From contig CAIXUF010000678.1 of assembly GCA_903922535.1 (NCBI GenBank), positions 1 through 5,174 on the forward strand: a stretch of DNA of 5,174 nt, in the 5' to 3' direction. Position 1 is the stretch's first letter; every line of letters begins with the position of its first letter. The position numbers and the translations under genes were made by a program. Positions 1 through 5,174 of the stretch are shown in pieces. The notes under the pieces are model-generated. The model was not told the DNA's origin and did not search any database. It worked only from the letters and a program-made list of their open reading frames with translations. The DNA comes from Candidatus Hydrogenedentota bacterium. Its GTDB lineage: Bacteria; Hydrogenedentota; Hydrogenedentia; Hydrogenedentiales; CAITNO01.

Positions 1-102
1 ATGCAAAGGGGGCGCCAGGCCGGACGGGCGAAAAGACACCGATGGCAGGTTGGTGTCGAGAAGATGAATTGCAGGGTCAGGAAAGGTCAGGCAGCAGCTG
101 GC
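1..102. other. Non-coding or unassigned left edge
   Basis: No gene can be supported in this stretch. A plus-strand frame opens with ATG at base 1 and stops at 109-111 (36 codons), but it is very basic, resembles no family I know and overlaps the end of the minus-strand gene. A minus-strand frame is open towards the left edge but has no start codon after the TAA at 105-103. Two copies of GGTCAGG (75-81 and 85-91) occur here and a third lies inside the neighbouring gene (126-132). No GC hairpin followed by a T run is seen as a terminator for the four-helix gene. Confidence 0.5.
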
Positions 103-681
103 TTAATTTAATGCGATTGCCCTGGGGTCAGGCCTGTTTCTGCGTTTTAGCCGTGCTTGGGTCATCCTTTCACGCAAACCACCATGTTCTATGAATTCTT
201 TTTCCAGACGCCTAATTTGCCGGTCCAGCAAATAGGTCGTCACGCGAATCAGGCCGATGATGACATTGGCAGAAATGGCGGGGTCGGGGTTTTCGATGCC
301 TTTGCGGAAGATTTCATAGGTTGCGCCGGGAATGCGGTTCAAGGTCTGAAGACGCTTTGCATAAGGGTGATTCTTGTCCCATTCCTCGAGACCGCGTATA
401 CGCAGAAAATCCAAGTAGTCCCCCAACAACTCCTCCAGGCTGGCCCGCGCCACGCCAGTCAACATAATCTCCGCTTCTTTCGAGTGGCCCGAGGCGACAC
501 TTCCCTCAATGATGTTTTGTTTACCCGAACGGGCGGCTTGCACCATCTGTCCGTGGGTGCGATCACTTCTGCCTATTGCATGGTCGCAGAAATATATGGT
601 GGCGTCGTAGACAATTTCAGCCTTTTGGTAAGAGCGCAGTTTGCTGTAGCCGCCATGAGGCGGAATGAAACCTTCGGTCAT
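103..681 (-). CDS. Four-helix-bundle suffix-domain protein (23S rRNA IVS-protein-like)
   Basis: This 192-residue protein resembles the four-helix-bundle 'suffix domain' family, distant kin of the proteins encoded in 23S rRNA intervening sequences (S23) and of Avd, the accessory protein of diversity-generating retroelements. Molecular function is unknown; members are small soluble helical proteins thought to oligomerise. Recognisable blocks are GGYSKLRSYQKAEIVYDAT (10-28), RTHGQMVQAARSGKQNIIEG (41-60), VARASLEELLGDYLDFLRIRGL (about 77-98) and the C-terminal helix and turn LLDRQIRRLEKEF...GGLRERM (151-173). The tail after residue 178 is basic and looks non-conserved. The ATG at 681 is chosen because GGAGGG lies 9 nt upstream; a longer TTG start at 747 has no good ribosome-binding site. 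GC is near 53%, well below the operon to its right, suggesting separate origin. Its leader contains the 9-bp repeat array. Family assignment is from memory of conserved blocks. Confidence 0.85.
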   Translation of the reverse strand: MTEGFIPPHGGYSKLRSYQKAEIVYDATIYFCDHAIGRSDRTHGQMVQAARSGKQNIIEGSVASGHSKEAEIMLTGVARASLEELLGDYLDFLRIRGLEEWDKNHPYAKRLQTLNRIPGATYEIFRKGIENPDPAISANVIIGLIRVTTYLLDRQIRRLEKEFIEHGGLRERMTQARLKRRNRPDPRAIALN

Positions 682-690
682 TGGAGCCAA

Positions 691-696
691 CCCTCC
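691..696 (-). promoter_or_regulatory. Ribosome-binding site deciding the four-helix gene start
   Basis: The minus strand reads GGAGGG here, separated by 9 nt from the ATG at 681-679. It is a strong Shine-Dalgarno match and the reason the shorter start is preferred over the in-frame TTG at 747, which would translate the repeat array. The site lies just outside the array, which begins at 699. Confidence 0.7.
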
Positions 697-698
697 GG

Positions 699-734
699 AA
701 AGGACGAAAAGGACCCAAAGGACGAAAAGGACAC
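699..734 (+). repeat. 9-bp tandem array A (4 x AAAGGACNN)
   Basis: Four exact-length units lie head to tail: AAAGGACGA (699-707), AAAGGACCC (708-716), AAAGGACGA (717-725) and AAAGGACAC (726-734). The first seven bases are invariant and only the last two vary. On the minus strand the array is GTCCTTT-rich and forms part of the leader of the four-helix gene. Because 9 is a multiple of 3 it creates open reading frames: VL(F/W/S) triplets on the minus strand and KDE/KDP triplets on the plus strand. These frames are artefacts of the repeat unless translation starts upstream. Confidence 0.9.
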
Positions 735-752
735 GATCAAAGCACAACTCAC

Positions 753-773
753 GATCACAGATTACAGATTACA
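753..773 (+). repeat. GATYACA heptamer, three tandem copies
   Basis: GATCACA (753-759) is followed by GATTACA (760-766) and GATTACA (767-773); the minus strand reads TGTAATC TGTAATC TGTGATC. An 8-bp direct repeat, CACGATCA, occurs at 732-739 and 750-757; the second copy leads into the first heptamer. The heptamers sit in the spacer between the two oppositely oriented 9-bp arrays. They could be protein-binding sites in the leader of the four-helix gene or part of a repeat element; nothing in the window decides this. Confidence 0.8.
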
Positions 774-819
774 GGAGTGTCTTCTCCTCGTCAACTTGGC
801 TAAAGACCCGCGCCGCCCT

Positions 820-855
820 CCGTCCTTTGGGTCCTTTACGTCCCTTTCGTCCTTT
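820..855 (-). repeat. 9-bp tandem array B (inverted copy of array A)
   Basis: Read on the minus strand from 855 to 820 the units are AAAGGACGA, AAGGGACGT, AAAGGACCC and AAAGGACGG: the same 9-bp unit as array A, with one mismatch in the core, in opposite orientation. It begins 3 bp beyond the stop codon of the carbamoyltransferase. The segment 821-837 is an exact 17-bp reverse complement of 708-724 in array A, with 96 nt between the arms. A transcript across both arrays could therefore fold into a long-looped hairpin, and further register-shifted pairings are possible. Confidence 0.9.
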
Positions 856-858
856 GCC

Positions 859-2562
859 CTATGGCTTCGGCACCAGGAAGGGGCCCAGCGCCAAGTAGTC
901 CAGCCTGCCCTCCAAGAAGGCGTTGACCGCCTCCTTTGGGGTGCAAACGATGGGTTCTTCGTGCATGTTGAAACTGGTGTTCAGCATGACGCCGCCGCCG
1001 GTGCGGGCGCGGTATTCGGTGAGGATGCGGTGGAAGCCCGGGTTGACCTCGGGCCGCACAAACTGGGCGCGGGCCGTGCCGTCGACATGCACCACCGACG
1101 GGTAGCGTTCCGCCATGAGCGGGGTACAGCGGAAACATACGGTCATGAACTCGGCCGCATGGCGGGCGGGTTCGGCGTCGGCCACGTAGAGGTCGGCGTC
1201 CTCCACCGGAAGGGCCGGGGCGAAGGGCATGAAGTCGCTGCGCTTCAACTGTTCGTTGAGCCGGTCGGGCACGGCGGGATCGCAGGCCGGGGCGAGGATG
1301 GAACGGTTGCCCAGCGCGCGCGGCCCCCATTCCATGCGCCCGTCGAATCGGGCGACAATCTTGCCGTCGGCCAGGATTTCGGCGGTGCGCGTTTCGATGC
1401 TGCCGGGCCGGTCGAAGGCAAGACCCTTTTCGCGCAGCACGGACGCCAACTCCGTCTCTTTGAATCCATCCCCAAAAAAAACATGCTCCAGCTTGTGCGG
1501 TTCGACTGCGCCGCGCGCGGCAAGGGCGCCCAGCGACAGCCCGCCGTCGCCCATGTTGGGGCAGACGAATAGGGCGTCGGTTTCAGGCAGTTCATGCAGG
1601 CGCTGGTTGAGTTTCACATTCGCAAACACGCCACCGGCCAGGGCGAGCCGGCGCAGTCCGGTCTTGCGCAGATGGTCCCGGGTGATGGCGACAATATGGT
1701 CTTCGAGAATGCGCTGCGCCCACGCGGCGATATCCTCGCGCGAATAGCGGCTGAGCAGTTCCTTCTTGGCCCACGCCACGCCGGGACGGGCCAGGGGACC
1801 GGTGTAGCGCAGCCGTCCCTGTTCCATCGTAAAGGGCACCGGCAGGGTGATGCGGTCGGGATCGCCCATGGCGGCCAGTCCCGTGAGCTTGCCCTCGTCA
1901 CGGCAGGCCACAAAACCGAAGGCTTCCGTGAGTATTTCGAAGAACAGGCCGAAGGAATCACGCGAAGGCACTGCCCAAACGCGCTTCGGCACACCGGGGC
2001 GCGTATAGCGCGACACGGTGAGCGACAGCCCGTCGCCCATGCCGTCGGCGGTGACGCACAGCGCCTCGTCGTACCCGGACAGGGTACAGGCGGCCGCGGC
2101 GTGGGCCTCGTGGTGGTCCACAAAATCAACCACCGCGCCGGAGCGCAGTCCGCGCAGGTGCCGGCGCGCCAGTTTCGGCAGCAGCCACTGCACCCAGCCG
2201 CGCGCGGCGGCGTCGGGTGCGGTGTGCGACATGGGCGTGAGGAAAGTGACCGCGTCGGCAAGGCGGCGCAGCACCGAATCGCGCTTCTCGCGCTTGATGG
2301 CATAGGACCAGTCGTGCAGACGGGGGAACGCGCGCACGGGCAGCGGCGGCGTCATCAGACCGGCGATACAGACACGGTCGATGTCGGCAAGCGTCACGCC
2401 GGCATGGCGCAGCGCGGCCTCCAGCGAGCGGCGCGGAAATCCGCCCTCGTTCTTGCGGCGGGTGTAGCGCTCCTCATTGGAGGCAAACAGGACGCGGCCG
2501 TCGGCGCAAAGGGTCACGCCCGCGTCAAACAGGTCCTCGCTGACTCCGAGGGAAAGTGTCAT
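859..2562 (-). CDS. O-carbamoyltransferase, NodU/CmcH/TobZ family
   Basis: The 567-residue protein matches the two-domain carbamoyltransferases that activate carbamoyl phosphate with ATP to carbamoyl-adenylate and transfer the carbamoyl group to a hydroxyl, usually on a sugar or natural product. The N-terminal Kae1-like domain starts LGVSEDLFDAGVTL (5-18) with NEERYTRRKNEGGFPR (29-44). It carries the metal-binding DHHEAH (149-154), TADGMGDG (171-178), GGVFANVKLN (310-319) and PNMGDGG (335-341). The YrdC-like C-terminal part holds RMEWGPRALGNRSIL (409-423) and MLNTSFNMHEEPIV (526-539). Length is normal and the hallmark residues are present, so it should be active in the cytoplasm. The ATG at 2562 overlaps the upstream TGA in an ATGA junction, with AAGG 8 nt before it; a GTG further upstream (2649) lies inside the previous gene and adds no homologous sequence. 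The acceptor is unknown. A run of eight T lies at codons 361-363. Confidence 0.95.
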   Translation of the reverse strand: MTLSLGVSEDLFDAGVTLCADGRVLFASNEERYTRRKNEGGFPRRSLEAALRHAGVTLADIDRVCIAGLMTPPLPVRAFPRLHDWSYAIKREKRDSVLRRLADAVTFLTPMSHTAPDAAARGWVQWLLPKLARRHLRGLRSGAVVDFVDHHEAHAAAACTLSGYDEALCVTADGMGDGLSLTVSRYTRPGVPKRVWAVPSRDSFGLFFEILTEAFGFVACRDEGKLTGLAAMGDPDRITLPVPFTMEQGRLRYTGPLARPGVAWAKKELLSRYSREDIAAWAQRILEDHIVAITRDHLRKTGLRRLALAGGVFANVKLNQRLHELPETDALFVCPNMGDGGLSLGALAARGAVEPHKLEHVFFGDGFKETELASVLREKGLAFDRPGSIETRTAEILADGKIVARFDGRMEWGPRALGNRSILAPACDPAVPDRLNEQLKRSDFMPFAPALPVEDADLYVADAEPARHAAEFMTVCFRCTPLMAERYPSVVHVDGTARAQFVRPEVNPGFHRILTEYRARTGGGVMLNTSFNMHEEPIVCTPKEAVNAFLEGRLDYLALGPFLVPKP

Positions 2563-3572
2563 TCGACAAACCTTCGCAGGACGCTGAAGACGGCGCCGGG
2601 TTTCATTGAGAAGAGCATGGCCAGTTCGACCAGGGGCCCGCACCAGCACTGGCCGCAGCCGGGGAGGGCGCGTGTTCGGGCAAACTGCTCGGTGATGGAG
2701 GCATGCGCGCCGCCGGGATGTTCGGCGGCGGCGCGCGAGAATTCGAGCTGGTGGCAGGCAAGCAGCCGGCCGTCGGGCTCAATCTCCACCGTAATCCTGC
2801 CCGCGCCGCACCAGATGCGCGCGTTTTCGGGCCAGCACGCAAGATGCCTCAGGCCCGCCACGGAATTGGATACGGGTTTCCCGCCGCGTTTGAGTTCGAT
2901 CAGCCGGTGTATGGCGTTGCGGTAGGCGCCGCGCTCCGGCGCGATGGGATTGGGCTGCGCAGACGAGTCGAGCCAGGCCGTGGCCGGCTGGAACATCACT
3001 GGCACGCCCATCGACCCGGCCAGCGCGACGACCTCGTCCACGCTTTGCAGGTTCACGCTGGACAGCGTGCACTGGAACGACACCGGCACGTCCGCGTTGC
3101 GGCATGCGCGGACCGCGTCCAGCGTGTGGTCGAAGGCCCCCGCGCCCCTAACCTCATCATGAACCTCGCGCGGTCCGTCCAGGCTGAGATTGACGTGGCT
3201 TGCAAGACGCACCACGTCCATATGGCGGGGAACCAACCAGCCGTTGGTGCTGATAAAGGGTTCGAACCCAAGTTCCCTCGCATGGGTCATGATCTCGCCC
3301 ATGTCGGACCGCAGCAGGGGTTCGCCACCTCCAAAGGTAATCCAGCGCGCACCGAGCACCCACAGTTCGTCGAGGCCCCGCAGCACGCCCGCCGTGTCCA
3401 ATTCCTCCTCGCGGGTGTCGCAGGCCCCGCAGTAGCGGCATCGCAAATTACAGCGGAATGTGACGTTCCACGCCGCGAACAGCGGCATGCGTTTTCCGAG
3501 GAGGAATATGCGCCCCAGCGCCGTTGCGGCATGCGCCGCCCGGCGCGCCGTTTGCAGAAAGTCAGCGGACAT
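2559..3572 (-). CDS. Radical SAM protein with abbreviated SPASM/twitch domain
   Basis: This 337-residue enzyme has the radical SAM cluster motif CNLRCRYC (Cys41, 45, 48) with an extra Cys51, the SAM-binding GGGEPLL (81-87) and NLSLDG (128-133). It should cleave S-adenosylmethionine reductively to start a radical reaction in the cytoplasm. The C-terminal part shows the first half of a SPASM signature, CX12GX4C (Cys255, Gly268, Cys273), then a compact C-X2-C-X-C (306, 309, 311) instead of the full SPASM second half. This suggests one auxiliary 4Fe-4S cluster, as in twitch domains. Such enzymes modify peptides, cofactors, sugars or lipids; no precursor peptide is visible nearby. The start at 3572 overlaps the end of the membrane-protein gene by 11 bp, and the stop overlaps the carbamoyltransferase start by 4 bp, so it is translationally coupled on both sides. 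Met29 is a possible later start, but residues 1-28 look like normal family N-terminus. Confidence 0.93.
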   Translation of the reverse strand: MSADFLQTARRAAHAATALGRIFLLGKRMPLFAAWNVTFRCNLRCRYCGACDTREEELDTAGVLRGLDELWVLGARWITFGGGEPLLRSDMGEIMTHARELGFEPFISTNGWLVPRHMDVVRLASHVNLSLDGPREVHDEVRGAGAFDHTLDAVRACRNADVPVSFQCTLSSVNLQSVDEVVALAGSMGVPVMFQPATAWLDSSAQPNPIAPERGAYRNAIHRLIELKRGGKPVSNSVAGLRHLACWPENARIWCGAGRITVEIEPDGRLLACHQLEFSRAAAEHPGGAHASITEQFARTRALPGCGQCWCGPLVELAMLFSMKPGAVFSVLRRFVE

Positions 3573-4491
3573 CTTCGTTCACCGTCACGTCGTCGGACGC
3601 CTGCGGGGCATCGGGCAGGCGGCCCAGTCCTGTCAGGGCCACCCAGCCCACCGGAATCCAAAGCCAGAACGTTATCAACCGGAACGCCCCCACTGCAAGG
3701 GCAAGGTGTTCGCCGGGCACGTGCATGGCATGAAACGCGGCACCCAGATAACCCTCCACCACGCCCAACCCGCCGGGCATTCCGCTGGCGGAACCAAGCA
3801 GCATGCCTGACGGCGAAACAATCATGGCCTGCCACAGCGCAATGCCCGGAACGATTTCCTGCAATATCAGGAACAGGCCGAAACCGCTGATTATCCAGCC
3901 GACTGCGGCAAGGCCGGTAGCGGCAACTGTGGACAGGCGCAGGAAATAGCCGACGGGCAGAAGATGCGTCATGCGCGGCACCATCCGCATCCCCAAAGCC
4001 GCGCAGCAAAGAAGTCCCGCAGTCACGCCCAGTGCGGCCGGCACGGCCGCCCAAATCCGCCACAGCCCCGCAAGGACACCCGCCAGGAGCGCAAATGCCG
4101 TCATGGCAATGAGAGCAAGCATTACCACCTCCGCCTTGGCGGCGTCGGCAAAACGACCGTGGCCCAGCCGGGCCAACTCCTCCGACCTCACGAGACGGCC
4201 CAATTGGGCGGGAAGCAGCAGGCCGGCGAATCCCGCGAGGAATATCACGGCACCGCGACGCAGGCCCGGTCGTATGCCGAACCCCGACAGCAGCCACAGC
4301 CACAACAGACCGTCCGTCATGACGTTCAATGTGTGCAACCCGAGCACCCTGCCAAGCACCCAGCCCCGGCCGGACCAAAACCGCAGCGCGCCGCGCCAGT
4401 CGGCCGAAAACAGACTGTACAGGCCAACAGCGGTGGCGACGGCAAGAAGCGCGAAGGCGATGGCAAAACGGTGGCGCTTCAGAAAGGCCAT
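3562..4491 (-). CDS. Flippase-like membrane protein, UPF0104 / LPG-synthase-TM family
   Basis: The 309-residue integral membrane protein has about seven or eight hydrophobic segments (roughly 8-28, 49-69, 79-97, 121-143, 147-168, 192-212, 222-236, 263-285). It carries the family marks LPAQLGRLVRSEEL (93-106) and GSASGMPGGLGVVEG (233-247). Relatives include the membrane half of lysylphosphatidylglycerol synthase, AglD and HpnL; they are often called flippase-like and occur with lipid or glycan pathways, but transport is proven for few. No aminoacyl-transferase domain is attached. The frame is open to 4605, with ATGs at 4605, 4560 and 4539. I chose 4491 because GGAG lies 10 nt upstream, the protein then starts just before the first membrane helix, and codons 4539-4492 use ATA, CTA, ACT and AGT, unlike the gene body. 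The 4539 start, with GAGGAG 13 nt upstream, is the alternative. First gene of the operon. Confidence 0.88.
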   Translation of the reverse strand: MAFLKRHRFAIAFALLAVATAVGLYSLFSADWRGALRFWSGRGWVLGRVLGLHTLNVMTDGLLWLWLLSGFGIRPGLRRGAVIFLAGFAGLLLPAQLGRLVRSEELARLGHGRFADAAKAEVVMLALIAMTAFALLAGVLAGLWRIWAAVPAALGVTAGLLCCAALGMRMVPRMTHLLPVGYFLRLSTVAATGLAAVGWIISGFGLFLILQEIVPGIALWQAMIVSPSGMLLGSASGMPGGLGVVEGYLGAAFHAMHVPGEHLALAVGAFRLITFWLWIPVGWVALTGLGRLPDAPQASDDVTVNEDVR

Positions 4492-4501
4492 GAATGTCAG
4501 A

Positions 4502-4507
4502 CTCCAA
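4502..4507 (-). promoter_or_regulatory. Ribosome-binding site for the membrane-protein gene
   Basis: The minus strand reads TTGGAG here, with 10 nt between it and the ATG at 4491. It is a moderate Shine-Dalgarno match that supports this start. A competing GAGGAG (4558-4553) lies 13 nt from the ATG at 4539, a longer than usual distance. Confidence 0.45.
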
Positions 4508-4534
4508 TGGTCGGGTAGGTGCCAGATAGTCCGT

Positions 4535-4540
4535 ATCATA
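4535..4540 (-). promoter_or_regulatory. Possible -10 element for the leftward operon
   Basis: The minus strand reads TATGAT, five of six matches to the sigma-70-type -10 consensus. A transcript starting about 7 nt further would have a leader of roughly 35 nt before the ATG at 4491, which fits that start. No convincing -35 hexamer is found 16-18 nt upstream, so this is a weak prediction. Confidence 0.22.
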
Positions 4541-4656
4541 CACGGCCCCGGACTCCTCATGGTATTTTGGAGCTTTCGGGCGGGGTGCGCGCCGGTGTTC
4601 TTCAACGCGGGCCGTTCTCCGCATGGCGTCTTCGCGTGGCGTTGGACTTGGGGAAA

Positions 4657-4665
4657 TGGTATGCT
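4657..4665 (+). promoter_or_regulatory. Possible extended -10 promoter for the oxidoreductase gene
   Basis: The plus strand reads TGGTATGCT, matching an extended -10 (TGn followed by a hexamer with four of six matches to TATAAT). TTGGAC at 4642-4647 resembles a -35 only partly and its 12-nt spacing is too short, so an extended -10 type promoter is the better reading. A transcript start near 4672 would leave a leader of about 60 nt. Confidence 0.3.
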
Positions 4666-4720
4666 TTGTTCCGTTTCCGCCTTGTGTGCCCGGTCGGGGC
4701 GCGTGGTGACGGCGGTTCAA

Positions 4721-4727
4721 GAGGAGG
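4721..4727 (+). promoter_or_regulatory. Ribosome-binding site of the oxidoreductase gene
   Basis: GAGGAGG lies 6 nt before the ATG at 4734. It is a near-perfect Shine-Dalgarno match that fixes the start; the in-frame GTG directly before the ATG would be too close to it. Confidence 0.75.
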
Positions 4728-4733
4728 AACGTG

Positions 4734-5174
4734 ATGAACGTGGCAATTATCGGCTGCGGCGGCATGGGCGCGCTGCACGCACAAATGGCCGTTCTTTGCG
4801 GTCACAAGATTGTGCTGTGCGCCGACTCGGTGCGCAAGGCGGCGGTGGCCCTTGCGGAGAAATTCGGCGCGAAGGTCTCGGCCGATCCCATGGCGGCGGT
4901 GGCCGCCAAGGGCGTGGACGTGGTGGCCATTGCCACGCCGACGCCGACACATCTGGCGCTGATCCAGGCGGCGGCCAAGGCGGGCAGGGACATTTTTTGC
5001 GAGAAACCCTTCTGTCTGAGCGTGGCGGACTGCAAAAAGGCGATTGCCGCGGCGGAGAAGGCAAAGGTAAAGCTCTTCGTGGGCCATGTGGTGCGCTATT
5101 TCCACGAATTCGAGGCGATGCGCGCCAGGGTGCAGTCGGGCGAGCTCGGCGCGGCGGGCTGGCTCAAGATTTCG
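4734..5174 (+). CDS. Gfo/Idh/MocA family NAD-dependent oxidoreductase (N-terminal part)
   Basis: Only the first 147 residues are present; the frame stays open to the right edge, where a full member would have about 330-380 residues. The protein begins directly with a Rossmann fold: VAIIGCGGMGALHA (3-16) with the GxGxxG nucleotide loop, and Asp31 after the second strand (IVLCADS), which favours NAD(H) over NADP(H). ATPTPTHLALI (67-77) and CEKPF (89-93) follow; the lysine of EKP (Lys91) is the conserved catalytic-site lysine. GHVVRYFHEFEAMR (117-130) opens the C-terminal substrate-binding domain. Family members oxidise or reduce sugars, inositols and related polyols, or hydrolyse glycosides through a bound NAD. 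The gene is divergent from the membrane protein-radical SAM-carbamoyltransferase operon, so joint regulation and a shared sugar-type pathway are possible but not shown. The substrate cannot be told from this half. Confidence 0.95.
   Translation, partial: MNVAIIGCGGMGALHAQMAVLCGHKIVLCADSVRKAAVALAEKFGAKVSADPMAAVAAKGVDVVAIATPTPTHLALIQAAAKAGRDIFCEKPFCLSVADCKKAIAAAEKAKVKLFVGHVVRYFHEFEAMRARVQSGELGAAGWLKIS

Noticed and set aside
1..111. Small basic plus-strand ORF starting at base 1
   Set aside because: It begins exactly at the window edge, has no visible ribosome-binding site and overlaps the end of the opposite gene; its Arg/Lys/Gly-rich composition looks random.
103..681. Avd-type component of a diversity-generating retroelement, or an rRNA intervening sequence
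   Set aside because: No reverse transcriptase, template/variable repeat pair or rRNA sequence is in the window; only the protein fold is shared.
699..855. CRISPR array
   Set aside because: Units are 9 bp and contiguous with no unique spacers, the two arrays are inverted, and no cas gene is present.
735..858. Intrinsic terminator after the carbamoyltransferase
   Set aside because: The inverted arrays have a loop of about 96 nt and are followed by no T run; no compact GC hairpin was found.
157..1572. Long plus-strand open frame of 471 codons, and similar plus-strand frames at 1594-2925 and 2703-3890
   Set aside because: They lie antisense to clearly recognisable minus-strand genes, cross gene boundaries and repeats, and show no family motifs. 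High GC keeps the opposite strand open.
2559..4491. HpnH-HpnL hopanoid gene pair
   Set aside because: The radical SAM protein has a SPASM-like C-terminus that HpnH lacks and its core motif context differs; no squalene-hopene cyclase or other hopanoid gene is present, so a hopanoid assignment is not supported.
3287..4765. Minus-strand open frame of 492 codons overlapping the membrane protein and radical SAM genes
   Set aside because: It is in another frame of the same strand, rich in Arg, Pro and Gly, and would destroy two well-supported genes.
4602..5105. Minus-strand frame of 167 codons opposite the oxidoreductase
   Set aside because: The plus-strand protein has a full Rossmann motif, EKP motif and strong ribosome-binding site; the antisense frame is His/Arg-rich with no recognisable domain.

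Overview
The window is 5.2 kb of GC-rich bacterial DNA holding five protein genes: four on the minus strand and one on the plus strand, cut by the right edge. No rRNA, tRNA, CRISPR array or transposase is visible. Gene density, short overlaps and Shine-Dalgarno sites are ordinary for bacteria. The families and base composition would fit a free-living environmental bacterium, perhaps of the Planctomycetes-Verrucomicrobia-Lentisphaerae group or a similar little-cultured phylum. That placement is a weak inference.

Right and centre (859-5174). A three-gene operon runs leftwards: a polytopic membrane protein of the UPF0104 / LPG-synthase-TM (flippase-like) family, a radical SAM enzyme with an abbreviated SPASM domain, and a NodU/CmcH/TobZ-type O-carbamoyltransferase. 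The genes overlap by 11 bp and 4 bp (an ATGA junction), so they are almost certainly co-translated. Divergent from them, across about 240 bp, starts a Gfo/Idh/MocA NAD-dependent oxidoreductase of which only the N-terminal 147 residues are present. Together the set looks like a small biosynthetic or decoration pathway: a sugar-type oxidoreductase, a radical-chemistry step, O-carbamoylation of a hydroxyl group and a membrane component. The substrate cannot be read from the sequence.

Left (103-858). A separate gene encodes a four-helix-bundle 'suffix domain' protein, related to the 23S rRNA intervening-sequence proteins. Its GC content is clearly lower (about 53% in sampled lines, against about 70% in the operon). 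The 177 bp between it and the operon are highly structured. Two 36-bp arrays, each of four 9-bp units (AAAGGACNN), lie in opposite orientation 85 bp apart, with a triple GATYACA heptamer between them. One array starts 3 bp beyond the carbamoyltransferase stop codon and the other lies just upstream of the four-helix gene's ribosome-binding site. This repeat-plus-gene unit is the least explained part of the window and may be an inserted element.

Bases 1-102 hold nothing I can support as a gene. The many long open frames opposite the real genes are by-products of high GC.
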